64,000 nucleotides of DNA from Verrucomicrobiaceae bacterium UBA1938 (GCA_002336895.1 DDFC01000008.1:1-64000), one strand, 5' to 3'; shown: positions 42,001 to 49,399, numbered from the stretch's first letter. Program-made: numbers and translations. Notes: a model not told the origin generated them from the sequence alone.

Positions 42001-45000
42001 CGGCACCAGCGGCACGGCCTCCATCGGCACGCTCACACTGGCCGGCTCCTCCAGTGAAATTCGTCTCGATGTTGGCCAGGCTGGCGGCGCTGGCGCAGGC
42101 ATCGGCACCGCCACGCTGAACATCGCCAGCATCCTCTCCCGCAGCACCGGCGCCACGCTGGTGTTCTACGCAGGCACTGGCACGATGGGGGACAATCCCA
42201 GCATCCTCTTCAGCAGCGCACCTACACTCACCAATGGCATCATCGGCGGCTGGGCCACCGTCATCGGCCTGGACTCCACCGTGGCCAGCACCACGGCGAA
42301 TGCGGAGTTTGCCACCTACGATCCCGTCACCGGTGTGCGCGGCCTCACTGCTGCGATGATGACATCCAGCTTTGCCACTTCCACCAGCAGCAGCAACATC
42401 CGCTTTGGAGACACCGCCATCGTCGTGCCGCTCGGCGGCGCGGTGGTGAACTCCCTCACCTGGAACGGCATCAGCACCACCCGGGCGCTCTCCTTCAGTG
42501 CTGCCACGGACACGCTCACGCTCGCCAGCGGCGGCTTCCTCGTGGGTACAAACAATGCCGCCACCAGCATCGGCAGCACCAGCGTGCGCGGCCAGATCAC
42601 CGCTGGCGCTGGCCAGTCGGAGCTCTTCCTCAATGTGGGCGCCAACATCCTCACGGTGAACTCCGCCATCATCGACAACGGAGTCTCCGGCGGTCTCAAT
42701 CTCGTGCTCACCGGTCTCAGCCAGAGCACGAGCACGCCCACCATCACACTCGCCAACGCCAACTCCTACCTCGGCACCACCTACGTGGACGCCATGGTGG
42801 TGAATCTGGCCAATCTTTCCGGTTCCGGCAATGCCATCACCGGCAACCTTGTCATCAGCGGCGGCAACAACAACGCCACCGACTCCATGGCCATCGCCAA
42901 TGCCCAGGTGGTCAATCTCGCCTCCCAGCAGATCGCCGACACCGCTACAGTGACCGTGCGCGGCGGCTCGCAGTGGACTCTCAATGGCTTCAATGAAACC
43001 ATCGCCAGTCTGGTCTTCAACAGCCAGGGCGGCAGCAATGGTGGCAACGGCCCCATGGTTCAGACCGGTGCGGGTACGCTCACACTCACGGGCGGCATCA
43101 CCTCCACCAGTCTGGATGATGTGCGCATGGTGCCCGCACTCACAGGCCTGCTCAGCCTGCCCTCCAGTGCCACCGTCACCGTCGATCCCGTGACCAATGC
43201 CGCCGTGAATGGCAACGGCCAGGTCGGTCTCTCGATCAACAGCAATATCGTCTCCAGCGGCTCGATCACCAAGGCCGGCGCCGGCGTGCTGCAGCTCGGT
43301 GGCGTCAGCTACACCACCAACACTGTCGGTTTTGCCAATGGCAGCAGCGGCACGCTCGTGCTCGGCCCCTCCTCCAACTACGCAGGCACCACCATCAACC
43401 TCGGCTTTAGCGGCAACGTGCTCGACATGCGCGGGCAGACGAACCTGCAGGTGGGAACCATCACGGGCGTGGCGGGCTCCATCATTAAAAACTTCAACGC
43501 CACCACCGCGGGCACGCTTGTCACCGGAGACAGTGCGGGTGGCACTTTTGCCGGCACCTTTGCCAGCGACTACTTCACCACAGGCACGACCGGCGGCGTT
43601 CTCAATGTGACCAAGATCGGCTCCGGCAACTGGGTGCTCACTGGAGACAGCAGCGCAAACGTGACCGGCACGCTCACCGTCAATGCAGGCACCGTCACGG
43701 TCAATGGCACGACTGGAAAGCTCGGCTTCAGCACTGAAGTGCTGGCGCAGGGCGGCACGCTCACCCTGGACAACAGCGGCGTGGTCGGCAACGCGGTGAA
43801 AAACCGCCTCGGTGGCGCGGTGTCCATCTCCGGCACCACACGCATCCTCAGCTTCCAGGGCGGCACGCTGAACTACATCGGCAGCAATCTCGCCACACTC
43901 ACCGAGGCGCTCGGCACCGTCACGCTGCTGGCCGGTCAGAGCAGCCTCAGCCTCACGCCGAGCACCGGCGCATTCGGCACCACCATCACCATCACCACGC
44001 TCACCGCACAGAGCGCCACCAATACCGGGACGCTGGCCATCACCACCACCGGCATCCTCGGCGGTGCGGCGGCGGGCAGCGGGCGTGTGAACGTCATTGC
44101 CACCACGGGCAATCTGACCAACGGCATCCGTCCTGACATCATCGCCACGGACAGCACCGGCACAGGGCTGGTGACCTCTGATGCCAATGGTCTGCGTATT
44201 CTCACAGCGGCGGATGGCTTCACTCCCGCAGGCAGCTACCTCGGCAATGCCGCACCAACCGGTCTCGCCGCATCGAATGCAAGCGCCACGGCCAATGTCT
44301 TCACGGCTCGAAATCTGAACCTGTATGCCTCCACCTCCATCAATTCACTCACCCTGAACAGCGGCGGCGGCGTGACCTCCACCGGCGGCGGTGCGGCGGT
44401 GGACTACACCACCGGAGCTGCCACCGGCACCATGCTCTTCAATGCGGCAGGCACGCTCAATACGCTGACCATCACCAGTGGCGCGGTGCTGGCCAGGACC
44501 GGCAATGCGGGCTTCACCGGCGGGGCCATCACGCAGGGCGGCGGGGCGCTCATCTTCCACACGCTCGACACTCTGAACGTGAACGCCTATCTCATCGGCA
44601 CTGGCGTGCTGGTGAAGGCGGACGGCGGCACGCTCAATCTGCAAAAGCCCAGCTACCTTGCGGGAGCCACCTTTGTGAATGCAGGAGAGCTGGATCTCAG
44701 CGCAGGTGCCAACACACTCCTTGTCCTTCCTACGGCCACGGTGCCCACGCTCGCGGCTCTCAATCTCAATGGCGGCACCGTTGACATGAAAGGAAACAGT
44801 CAGGCCATTGGCTCGCTGACGCAGACCAACGGCAACATCCTCCCCGGCGCGGCGGGCACAATCACCAACACGGGGGACACTGCCACCCTGTTCACGAATC
44901 CCAGCACAGCCATCACCACCTTTATCGGCACCATTGCAGGAAACCTCACACTGGACAAATCCGGCGCGAACAACCTTGTGCTCACCAACGGTGATGCCCG

Positions 45001-48000
45001 CAATGCGGGCATGCTTACCGCCATCCGTGGTGGCACGCTCACGCTCAAGGACAGCGGCACCATTGCCAATGGTGGTGCAATCAGTCTCTACTTCTCCAGT
45101 CTCACGCTGGATAACACGGGACTCTACGCGCTCTCCTCACGCACCGGCGCCTCCGCCATCAATCTCAATGGCGGCACGCTCACCTTCACCAGCAAGCAGG
45201 GCTCCGACGCACTGGGCATCTCCGGCGGTGTGAATCTCCTTTCCGGTGCCAGCACCATCACCAACAATCTCTTCGGCAGCAGCATCAATGGCACGGGCTC
45301 CTCGGTGCTCACGCTGGGCAGCCTGACGCAGAGCGGAACGGCCACGGTGAACTTTACGGCGGGCGGCGGCACGCTGGGCGCGGCCATTCTGGGCATGAAC
45401 GGCCTCGCGCCCGGCAGCGCCGCCTCCAATCCGCAGATCCTCATCACCTCCGCACCCACGCTGGTCAATGGCATCATCGGCGGTTGGGCCGTGGTGGGCG
45501 GCGCGGACTTTGCCAGTTATCGCAGCACTGTTGATCCTGTGACGGGAGCGCAGGGAGTGGGGGCTCTGGGACTTTCCATCAACGGCACCAATCCCTTCGG
45601 AGCCTACTCCGCCAATGCGCTGACCGCAGGCACTGCCACGGACAACATCACCTTGTCAGCCAGCGTCGGCGCAGTCACCTCACGCACCATCAATTCCCTC
45701 CGCCTCTCCGCAGCGGCCACTGTCACACAGAGCTCCCTGGCAGACGCGCTCGACATCTCCTCCGGAGGTCTGCTTACCAATGGTGCGGCCAGCGTCATCG
45801 CCGGTGGCCGCCTCACGGCGGGCGTGCCCACCAGCAGCAGCTCCACTCTGTATCAGTACGCCAACAACACGGTCACCATCAACAGTGCCATCACCAACTA
45901 CAGCAACAGCAACCTGCTCTCTCTGGTCAAGACCGGCACCAGCACCACCACGCTCAATGTGCTGCCCACCGTGTGGACCACCAGCACCACCACGAGTTCC
46001 AACGTCGTCACCGTCAGCAGCACGGCGGGCCTGGCCGTGGGACAGACGGTGAGCGCCGCACTGGGGCAGACGGCGGGCGGGGTCATCATCGGCATCACGG
46101 ACTCCACACACTACACCCTGAGCGCCAATGTGGGCACCGGCAGCACCACCGCCGCCGGCACTCAGTTCAGCCTGCCCACCTCCCAGGTGTTGTCGATTTC
46201 CAATACGAACTTCACCAGCAACACCATCACCGTCCCTGCGGGCAGCATCATCTATCCTGGCATGAGCGTCACCCTCGCCGCAGCGGCAGCCGGTGGCGGC
46301 GCTCTCACCGCCACCACCGTGGCCAGCGTTTCCGGTACCACCGTCACGCTGAACGGATCCTTCACGACACTGCCGACCAGCGCGGCCACGGTGCTGTTTG
46401 GGGGCATCTCCGCTTCAACCCCCACGAGCACTCTCGCCAGCACCACCGCAGGCAGCAGTGTCGTGACTCTTTCCTCCACCACAGGCCTCTACATTGGCGA
46501 GGTCGTCTCCGGCAATGCCAACATCCCCGCCGGAGCCACCATCACCGCCATCAACGGACCCACCTCCGTCACCCTCTCCGCCGCCGCCACGGGCACGGCA
46601 GGCAGCGTGGCCACCACCATCACCACCACCGCCAGCGCGCCCGCCGCGCAGTCCATCGCCGCCACCACCACCAGCGGCAGCAACGTCATCACCATCCTTG
46701 GCACGCCCACCTTGTTCGCAGGCCAGTCTGTGGTGGGAAATGGTATTCCGCAGGGCGCGACGATCACCGGCATCTCCCAGGGCACGGGCGTCACCTTTGT
46801 CACCCTCTCTCAGAATGCCACTGTCACGGGCGCGGCGAATGAGTACTTCGCCCTGCAGCCGGCGGGCATGACCCTCAGCGGCGCCACCCTCGCCTCCAGC
46901 GCCACCGTCACCGTGGCCAGCACCGCTGGCCTGGTGCCGGGGCAGACGGTGAATGGCGCGGGCATCGTACCGGGCACCATCGTCAGCAGCATCACGGACA
47001 GCACGCACTTCGTGCTCTCTCTTCCGGCGCTGCTCACCACCACCTCCGAGCCCATCACCGTGGGGGCTGCGCTTAATCCCGCCAGCGGCAGCATCACAGG
47101 TGTGCAGGCCAGCACCACCGCAGGCTCCGCCATCGTCACTGTTTCCAGCACCAACGGCCTCTATGTAGGCATGCCCGTGACCGGTAATCCCAACATCCCT
47201 GCGGGCTCGTTCATCACCGCCATCACCGGCAGCACCACCTTCACCATCACCACGGGTGCGGGAGTCACGGCGGGCACGAATGTGGCCACCACCATCGGCG
47301 CACCCGCTGTGGGCGGATATTCCAATGCCTACTCCGGACCCACGGTGGTGAGCCAGGGCACGCTCACTCTCAGCGGCACGCTGGGCAGCATCCAGGTCCC
47401 CGGAGACCTCATCATCAACAACGCCAATGTCACAGAGACCACCAATGGCGGTCAGATCGCCTCCGGCAGCAACATCACCTTCAATGGCAATGCCGGCGTG
47501 CTGACCCTGGTGAATACAAACACCTTCGCCAGCCTCACCTTCAATGGCAGCGGCGGCGCACAGGCCACCACCAACATCACCGGCGGCACCTTCATCCTCA
47601 GCGGCACGGCCAACGCCATCACCGCCGTGAATGACAATGACGCCTCCACGCCCACCATCAGCAGCGCCACCATCTGGGAGCTGGGTGGGCAGGACCGCAC
47701 CATCACCACCTCAGGCCTGTCACCCATCGACCTCATCATCGGCAGCGCCATTCAAAACCTGATCGGCGGCACGGCAGGTCTCATCAAGTCGGGTTCGGGC
47801 TCTCTCGTGCTCAGCGGGGCCAGCACCTTCAACGGCGGTGTGCAGCTCAATGCGGGCACCATCATCCTCGCCGTCAGCAGCTCCGTCACCACTCCGGGCG
47901 TGCTGCTTGTCCCAGGAAACACCGGCCCCCTCGGCATCGGCACGCTCACCATTGCAGGCGGCACCACCCTGCAGTCCGGCACCACCGTGCAGACCGTGAA

Positions 48001-49399
48001 CAACGCCGTGACCGTCAATGGCGACTTCACCTTTGGCGGACCTGCCGCCACCAATGGCGTCATTCTCAACGGCCCCATCTCGCTCGGCGGCGCCACGCGC
48101 ACCATCACCGTGACCAGCCCGCAAAACACCTCCACACTCGGCGGGCCCGTCACGGGCGCCGCTGGACTCACCAAGGCTGGCAATGGCATCCTGAAGCTCA
48201 GCAGCACCGGCAACAGCTACACCGGCGCCACCACCGTCACCGGCGGCATGCTTCAGCTTGGCACCGCAGGAGTTGTTCCAGACGGCTCCGGCCTCACCGT
48301 GGCGGCTGGGGCGGTGTTTGATGTCAATGGCAAGAACGAGACCCTTGGTTCTCTTTCGGGAGACACCGCCACCACCGGCGGCATGATCACCAACTCGCAG
48401 TCCGCCACCTCCGCCACACTCACCATCGGCGCAGACAATGCCAGCACCACCTACGCCGGCATCCTCACAGACACCAAGGCGGGCGTCGTCGGCACGGGCA
48501 ATCTGATCCTGACCAAGACCGGCACCGGCCAGCAGACCCTCACCGGTGCAAACACCTACGCAGGAGCCACCACCGTCAGCAGCGGCAATCTCCAGGTGGG
48601 GGTGGCAGGCGTGGGCAGCACCGCACTCTCCGCCACCACCGTCTCCGGCACTGGCAGCGCAGGCGGCACGGTCTCAGGTGTCACGGGGGGCAGCAGCAGC
48701 GTCATCACCGCCACACAGCTCAGCGCACCCACGCTCTCTGGCACAGGCACTGTCGGAGCGGTCACGCTCGGCAGTGGGTCCACCGCAGGCCTGCTCATGC
48801 CGGGAGACAGCGGCGGCTCAGTCCCGGGCAAGCTCACGCTCAATGGAGCACTCACGGTCAATTCCGGCTCGCAGATCCAGCTCGGCATCACCTCCACCAG
48901 CATCAATGCCGGCCTGCTCGACCTCACCTGGGACACCGCCGTCACAGCCTCCAGTTATCTCGCGCTGCATGCCACGGCGGGCGCAGGCGGCACGCCTGAC
49001 GCCATCTACACGCAGTGGAACACCGTCAGCGGCACCTACAGCTCCCTCAGCCTCGCTGGCAAGACCCTCAGCCTCGGCGCCAGCGTTGGCGGCACACCCA
49101 CCGTGCTGGTCGAGACCACCGGCTCCGCTTCTATGGGGATGGGAGACGTCTTCAAGCTCATCGACTGGTCCTCCATCTCCACCGGCACGGCGGGCACCAT
49201 CGGCACACCGGGAGGCAGCAGCGCCTTCAGTGCTGCCAGCGACCTCGTCCTTCCCACCCTCGATTCCGGGCTCTTCTGGGACACCTCCGCCTTCTCCACC
49301 TACGGCGTGGTCGTCATCGTCCCCGAGCCAGCCCGCATCGTGCTCTTCCTATTCGGTCTCGCCGCCCTCCTCCTGCGCCGCCGTCGCAGGCTGGCATGA
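27020..49399 (+). CDS. Giant autotransporter-associated beta-strand repeat protein with PEP-CTERM signal (7459 aa)
   Basis: This is one uninterrupted 22.4-kb reading frame. Its N-terminus (KRITGLCLCLLMPLVTLPVPLTAA-T) is a signal peptide. Most of the protein is Gly/Thr/Ser/Asn-rich beta-strand repeat with units like GTLTLTAANTYSGGTVINQG, expected to form long beta-helices. Thirteen copies of another ~55-residue module (STAGLVVGQxVxGTxIPAGTxITxI...VTLS) occur at about residues 873-1075 (three), 1700-1765, 2475-2540, 3168-3237, 4140-4207 and 6318-6761 (six). Residues about 3801-3954 form a PA14-like domain (GLYTFRSATDDAGVLYIDGQ). The final 26 residues have VPEPAR, a hydrophobic stretch and RRRRR, a PEP-CTERM signal for exosortase. 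There is no autotransporter barrel. A role as a giant adhesin or surface fibre is inferred. It shares its C-terminal architecture with the protein at 333-5336. Confidence 0.92.
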   Translation: MRPTTPDAPTPFKRITGLCLCLLMPLVTLPVPLTAATLVWDPAQDQSGSGGAGTWDTLSSNWLSGAADTSWVNDGSSTAVFQGTGGAVTLAGGLNAAGLVFNAPGYSLLGSGSPQVLSLTSSGIVVGASSGTIVVGDSNITLQVAADMAFTNNSSGELSLGGKVYNSATSFLTVGSTSTGGITFANGIAGTGGLSISSSGAGLVTLFGGSSYTGPTLIQAGTLKMGGANAFSAASALTLSNTAGAVFDLNGFNQSVASLSGGGAMGGNVVLGGGAVLTIGGALTSAVGGYSLATNVSNSSSWSTFAGLLSGTGSIAITGGGVVYLTNSSNSYTGFTNVLGGTLVVSDMGQLGSSSTTVTVTGFNSAQAGGALVVQGGISGVNFNRNLDIGGYGISGANNSAGYALVNIGNNSYSGIITSASNSETRVGSVAGTMTFTSGSTINIAGGSDLQVNGYGNYLFNGFMTGSAVNSLAFYRWSGGGLLGQVTLGNPYNNFLGRVEVTGSFLRVSAPGSLGAAVDSQSIYSYAGSYELRVDPGNTDFSKKTVWYTSASGSNIYAERAVGGVGINQTVTIGGASVNGVTTLGLNESLTTGPLVTSFLGNDGYGITIGAGGVVSYGFTAATSATGAAAGTNHSYTSSLNGLLTLNTSFNSLDTSATRTYTITANGDVLLTGNMLSSAGTVDHIWVKAGYGSLAIQGTASTNLGSFNITNGSVIVNALSALNVNTTTATGSGGIYLGTTSTNAILNYVGSASSGAGETSSKAIILGGTTGSGVIFANQQQNAANTAAGGLVLTSGIAATGVGAKTLYLEGYNNTSTAAVVNQISGVITDNFTTATTSKTSLFKGGSGTWLYAPAASSYAAATVAAGATLATNGTTASGGTVLNFASTSGLVVGQQVSGTNIAAGSYITALTATTVTLSTATSGAIASLASIIFGGESSSVKTMSSISTASSTAAAATTITLASTAGLTVGMVVTGSTNIPAGAYITAINSGTNTITISAATFGTIASSTALTFNGAANTNVVTLQSTAGLVVGQSVAGTNVPAGTVISAIYGNNVVLSNSIATAVAAGTTLYFGSLGVSGAGQAFTGGVSVAGGTLQVQPTAASGFGSAPLSSSNTLTFGTDPLTGNGYAGGAFQMLGSSAVGAVTMTVGQLIPTAGQGNVITTANGGTPTLSFGAATPIGTRGTGAVLNFSSGAGSTIQFTTSPTLANGLIGTSSTVFGFAYYTNPTTSAVDFATVTGTGPYVVAPYSSYVSGLPVSGSAATSTYWINGSSITTTAAETVNALKISGAASLTLGGVLTLGAAGSTSGVLFDNSTGSATIASSSASFTLGGAGGETIIYTGGSSTSNTLTISAAIGSGAAAVTKAGPGTLIISGANTFTGNLNIDQGTLQLSGAAATLGAITTAANVTALRQGATLDLNGAGGGGLTTIGALTGAGTVTNSGGGTGAAATLSIGSSTSSATATFSGLLQDGAGVLNVTKNGSGTEFLNPLNGAVSSTTANGQTLGSIGYNTYSGVTTIASGTLGVTLLANYGSVSSIGTGSAQGNAASLVFGTAAGGTGTLQYIGQNSNSFLTMIESPSVQTDRLFTLAGNGTLDSSGGFGNSAVGTGNNDNAVIWFTNTAPVAFSSTGAKTLTLTGTSTGDNEIDLQLINNTMDGSALSVAKTGSGTWILGNVNNTYGGATTISLGALRAQDANSNTTTAITMSAATDSNVIDLTSTAGLVVGQAVTGPGIAPGTTITSILGPLQIRLSTSNSVAGGTVLSFGSINSLSANSNLVLAGGVLETSGTFTRALGTGAGQVQWTSSGGFAASGSSLVVAIGGMSSLSTLTFGGAGFTSGTFMLGSTTALSDTTVLNPIDLNGGARAITITDNGTTAADIYTLAGVISGAAGSSLAYTVPSGTMMLIYGDNTYSGNTTISGSGAVAVQSIGSGGMTSSFGDATGQLNLGTGTTAGGYLLYTGTGETVSRTINLNTTTGTNTIDSSGSGALVITKVVTLGAGAKTLTLSGESRDANTVSSVLADNGGALSITKSNGGVWILSGMNTFTGSVTVSDGFLGIPSGWSSISAGSANPLGMSTGNALVLGATGGLFTLTSGGTTFTSPVALSGSSGFNVTFNGLNSITFNGATTFTPGAASNIYNNIAPGGTLTFGGPITFTSSNTLGIGGVGSTVFNAALPATLTSALSVNTLGSVTFNASNLNTGGVTLTEGTIYANAKNAFGTAGTLTFGGGVLIAGSLALTGANAIVNPVTVSTSASVVSGGNSIEFSGVVGMAASRLITNNIDSSSGASLILSGGINNTAVSTLTIAGSGNTLISGAYVAGTGANALTFGGSGKLTLTAANAYTGATTLNGGSTVISGAAGSLTATSAITVNPSASLTLDNSTSSLNNRLANKPLTLAGGTLNFIGGSAGTTEGTAGSAGTFTMGASGQDVINFTSNGGTTKLNFASLTAGAGSTMNVESNVALGTSTSQINFGSLLSTSAATVTGTTLTFASTTGLAAGMAVTGPGILNGTTISSTTSTTVVLSQNVAASGVASGAALTFGVPSYGSTVGASNGLLPRITIGGNAWAALGSNGLTTFTGYSTPLDVTLASLIASPAIALQVSGSTTNALWSAGSAPGSRILNALSISGSGLTLGGAAGKDLSLTLASGGILVSGGANTLNATRIVLAALAGMTTTTAPSATGTEAILQVASGSTLNLGGTLVGTLQTNQNAAGTLFYSNSTAPVASVATGGLTKGLSGDLNITARQFYTGATTLNGGTTTLSAGNNTLFDNGGALTVNYGATLDLKGTVQYVGNFSSNGGATPGAGGTVTSTGGASLLYSFATTGIWAGSITGDASNPITLVRASGNTTNVLSPNTYYGATYILGGALTLMDNATLSNTSAITVSYGNLNLNNNADLLINNNDRINDAAPITLNSGTIALSGRANTYSSETLGALTAASGVSTISSAAGGVGTYSNADLGFASISHAADAVINFSGTTLGSEGANPRILVADASSLGYSTATGVIGAWAIANSDTWAGYNPSLGIGAVGTVGYQGYAGGYMSGGTVATITAAAGANVLNVYSGGTLNGFGAGNVTSILNGITGINQVIVLPDGGATTDYLRLAGAAENDLAFTQSTDVLNIIMGGLLHSNSGTGSSIIGTTSVRGILTSGGDATTGTTELVIFNSNGTASATGVAGTGTVLNSNVVSVTSTTGLFAGMAVSGTGIPAGAYVTQVLSATQFTINYNAISTTGAQTLTFASDMVVNSVIADNGFGNLTRLNKSGTGTLTLTAANTYSGGTVINQGIVNLSASTAGTIVLPAGGVTLIGSPTGINATTLNIGVSATGGSAVGIGGQIDPSNTLTIIGRSTVNLAGTQTLNSLVFDNNGGEGNPTVTTATTTPVSVLNLSSATPITASSSNPVTVSTISVASLGLAAGTNTILVNPIQIAGSTVTQLTASLSISSPIVGIGTTGTGVAISKTGNGLLQLSGGSTFDGGLSLAAGGISIAASSTATAGGTVLSGPLGTGTFTIGSGTYLTSTATTNVIANALALGGNDLNYKGPNGLTLGGALTLKSGSTTVNVDVPGSFLTLGGVISGADGTSSLIKTGLGTLALANNNTFAGSVTVNGGVLVLGGATGGVAQPLLNGGSITLGSAGTLALENNGLGNGGLITYQGLSITIDPSANYANLFVGNASSVGVAVSGNGLANAIKIPQLNMTGTQVLNLGASNAYSLIIQNLTDTTGKAQINVPAGMTAYVYSYSTGQKPVNIGQGALYFPDATTLGATTTLTSNPIELSTYNSSNYYPLLIQAASTAPSTLPTGYSSGGLNASYSSLGAAQGVTSVNVAGIGAAGTGTVALINDAGMNNRATDTTASYTNGITTLNGLLQITTGGLYTFRSATDDAGVLYIDGQVLINDQGPHAGLTEGSGTGQITLSAGYHTITYTAYNATNSGSYRLLYAGADTTGTTTPDTVSGGVGGFQAIPSSKLFYATGAPTAANGYNYAAIISNNYTLAAGASATIDTLGTPLGVVIAPSSGTAMTLGAGSALNIVNGTTGIYGAGWVGVGGTTTIGNGAIIATTTTATQAAGVLDLIGAVTQTGGGTANALYKAGTGTLILAGSNAATFTGDLVIQGGYLQLGSATALSSGGTASLGGTLVRSVNTSTTSVPTLTNGATTLTLAGTDTATTLSLQVGMAVSGTGIAAGTYITAVSGTNVTLSQAATSTAAGTYYFNASGSVDLNGQTGVTGNITINGLGALIPSASATPTAILAAGSSGALWNSSLSAASLTGTLTLGSSSTVGGYGNLTLNSIIGGSGITLTKQGTNTLTLNASNGTQVFNTAITLGTLKLANAGALGAVANTITISSGAVLDLNGIAVTNTNGLTITGVGYGGSGTITGTGITSSLGSLINTSTSNASYAGAVTLGGASSIGTNYINTSSGLGGTKFGDLTLSAQVTGSAVLTKVGANTLTLSGVTTASTLTGLTVALGKVVISGSSTTVLGSATTTLNVNAGPVSGLNPANTLQLDYTGLGTTSVNRLGAHAITLNGGTLLLTANTGSITAQNEALGANSITINGGFSVITLDVNGTSTLELSTTGAGTITRAANTGTVLIRGAGLGSSAVLTAGKTNVVLGTAPTAIGQTAAAGNKNAAIIPWIVVDDTGSTGSGTSFAINVAGTGLRALAAGEMDTTFTANNNILLNTTTALSAGAAIPAYTGASGTTYATTLVNSLTFSTAVNPTLSIVSGRNVTLDSGGILASVSATIGSVGGGSINAANGSTSRELLIYTAGTSTTLTINAAVGGVIVPSTGGLTKSGEGTVVLGAAQNSYTGQTRINLGTLKLAPASATTNALFYLASTAPTVSALTSTLNASVLTVNAGGTFDLNGNTQTTGALSSIGILPGTGGIITNSSTTTSTLTVANGATATDWAGQITGDATHVINFVKTGATTLTMHDNNSYAGTTTVQGNVLSLVDQGRLSGTSAITVRNAVLQWNDTGIQAMSNRLSGSVPLTLDGGGFQFISRSGTSGTASIGTLTLAGSSSEIRLDVGQAGGAGAGIGTATLNIASILSRSTGATLVFYAGTGTMGDNPSILFSSAPTLTNGIIGGWATVIGLDSTVASTTANAEFATYDPVTGVRGLTAAMMTSSFATSTSSSNIRFGDTAIVVPLGGAVVNSLTWNGISTTRALSFSAATDTLTLASGGFLVGTNNAATSIGSTSVRGQITAGAGQSELFLNVGANILTVNSAIIDNGVSGGLNLVLTGLSQSTSTPTITLANANSYLGTTYVDAMVVNLANLSGSGNAITGNLVISGGNNNATDSMAIANAQVVNLASQQIADTATVTVRGGSQWTLNGFNETIASLVFNSQGGSNGGNGPMVQTGAGTLTLTGGITSTSLDDVRMVPALTGLLSLPSSATVTVDPVTNAAVNGNGQVGLSINSNIVSSGSITKAGAGVLQLGGVSYTTNTVGFANGSSGTLVLGPSSNYAGTTINLGFSGNVLDMRGQTNLQVGTITGVAGSIIKNFNATTAGTLVTGDSAGGTFAGTFASDYFTTGTTGGVLNVTKIGSGNWVLTGDSSANVTGTLTVNAGTVTVNGTTGKLGFSTEVLAQGGTLTLDNSGVVGNAVKNRLGGAVSISGTTRILSFQGGTLNYIGSNLATLTEALGTVTLLAGQSSLSLTPSTGAFGTTITITTLTAQSATNTGTLAITTTGILGGAAAGSGRVNVIATTGNLTNGIRPDIIATDSTGTGLVTSDANGLRILTAADGFTPAGSYLGNAAPTGLAASNASATANVFTARNLNLYASTSINSLTLNSGGGVTSTGGGAAVDYTTGAATGTMLFNAAGTLNTLTITSGAVLARTGNAGFTGGAITQGGGALIFHTLDTLNVNAYLIGTGVLVKADGGTLNLQKPSYLAGATFVNAGELDLSAGANTLLVLPTATVPTLAALNLNGGTVDMKGNSQAIGSLTQTNGNILPGAAGTITNTGDTATLFTNPSTAITTFIGTIAGNLTLDKSGANNLVLTNGDARNAGMLTAIRGGTLTLKDSGTIANGGAISLYFSSLTLDNTGLYALSSRTGASAINLNGGTLTFTSKQGSDALGISGGVNLLSGASTITNNLFGSSINGTGSSVLTLGSLTQSGTATVNFTAGGGTLGAAILGMNGLAPGSAASNPQILITSAPTLVNGIIGGWAVVGGADFASYRSTVDPVTGAQGVGALGLSINGTNPFGAYSANALTAGTATDNITLSASVGAVTSRTINSLRLSAAATVTQSSLADALDISSGGLLTNGAASVIAGGRLTAGVPTSSSSTLYQYANNTVTINSAITNYSNSNLLSLVKTGTSTTTLNVLPTVWTTSTTTSSNVVTVSSTAGLAVGQTVSAALGQTAGGVIIGITDSTHYTLSANVGTGSTTAAGTQFSLPTSQVLSISNTNFTSNTITVPAGSIIYPGMSVTLAAAAAGGGALTATTVASVSGTTVTLNGSFTTLPTSAATVLFGGISASTPTSTLASTTAGSSVVTLSSTTGLYIGEVVSGNANIPAGATITAINGPTSVTLSAAATGTAGSVATTITTTASAPAAQSIAATTTSGSNVITILGTPTLFAGQSVVGNGIPQGATITGISQGTGVTFVTLSQNATVTGAANEYFALQPAGMTLSGATLASSATVTVASTAGLVPGQTVNGAGIVPGTIVSSITDSTHFVLSLPALLTTTSEPITVGAALNPASGSITGVQASTTAGSAIVTVSSTNGLYVGMPVTGNPNIPAGSFITAITGSTTFTITTGAGVTAGTNVATTIGAPAVGGYSNAYSGPTVVSQGTLTLSGTLGSIQVPGDLIINNANVTETTNGGQIASGSNITFNGNAGVLTLVNTNTFASLTFNGSGGAQATTNITGGTFILSGTANAITAVNDNDASTPTISSATIWELGGQDRTITTSGLSPIDLIIGSAIQNLIGGTAGLIKSGSGSLVLSGASTFNGGVQLNAGTIILAVSSSVTTPGVLLVPGNTGPLGIGTLTIAGGTTLQSGTTVQTVNNAVTVNGDFTFGGPAATNGVILNGPISLGGATRTITVTSPQNTSTLGGPVTGAAGLTKAGNGILKLSSTGNSYTGATTVTGGMLQLGTAGVVPDGSGLTVAAGAVFDVNGKNETLGSLSGDTATTGGMITNSQSATSATLTIGADNASTTYAGILTDTKAGVVGTGNLILTKTGTGQQTLTGANTYAGATTVSSGNLQVGVAGVGSTALSATTVSGTGSAGGTVSGVTGGSSSVITATQLSAPTLSGTGTVGAVTLGSGSTAGLLMPGDSGGSVPGKLTLNGALTVNSGSQIQLGITSTSINAGLLDLTWDTAVTASSYLALHATAGAGGTPDAIYTQWNTVSGTYSSLSLAGKTLSLGASVGGTPTVLVETTGSASMGMGDVFKLIDWSSISTGTAGTIGTPGGSSAFSAASDLVLPTLDSGLFWDTSAFSTYGVVVIVPEPARIVLFLFGLAALLLRRRRRLA
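38420..38880 (+). other. PA14-like domain inside the giant protein
   Basis: The translated segment has the PA14 pattern: a Gly-Leu-Tyr-Thr-Phe strand, SATDDAGVLYIDGQVLIND, and LSAGYHTITYTAYNATNSGSYRLLY. PA14 domains bind carbohydrates in many adhesins and glycosidases (family knowledge). It stands alone in the otherwise low-complexity beta-repeat body. Confidence 0.75.
45970..47300 (+). repeat. Cluster of six VG-x-x-V-x-G / PAG-x-x-I-T repeat modules
   Basis: Six consecutive protein-level copies, partly diverged, of the module STAGLxVGQxVxGxxIPAGxxITxI...TLS are encoded here, within residues about 6318-6761 of the giant protein. Three further copies are contiguous at about 29636-30243 and single copies occur at about 32115, 34443, 36525 and 39440. 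Confidence 0.75.
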
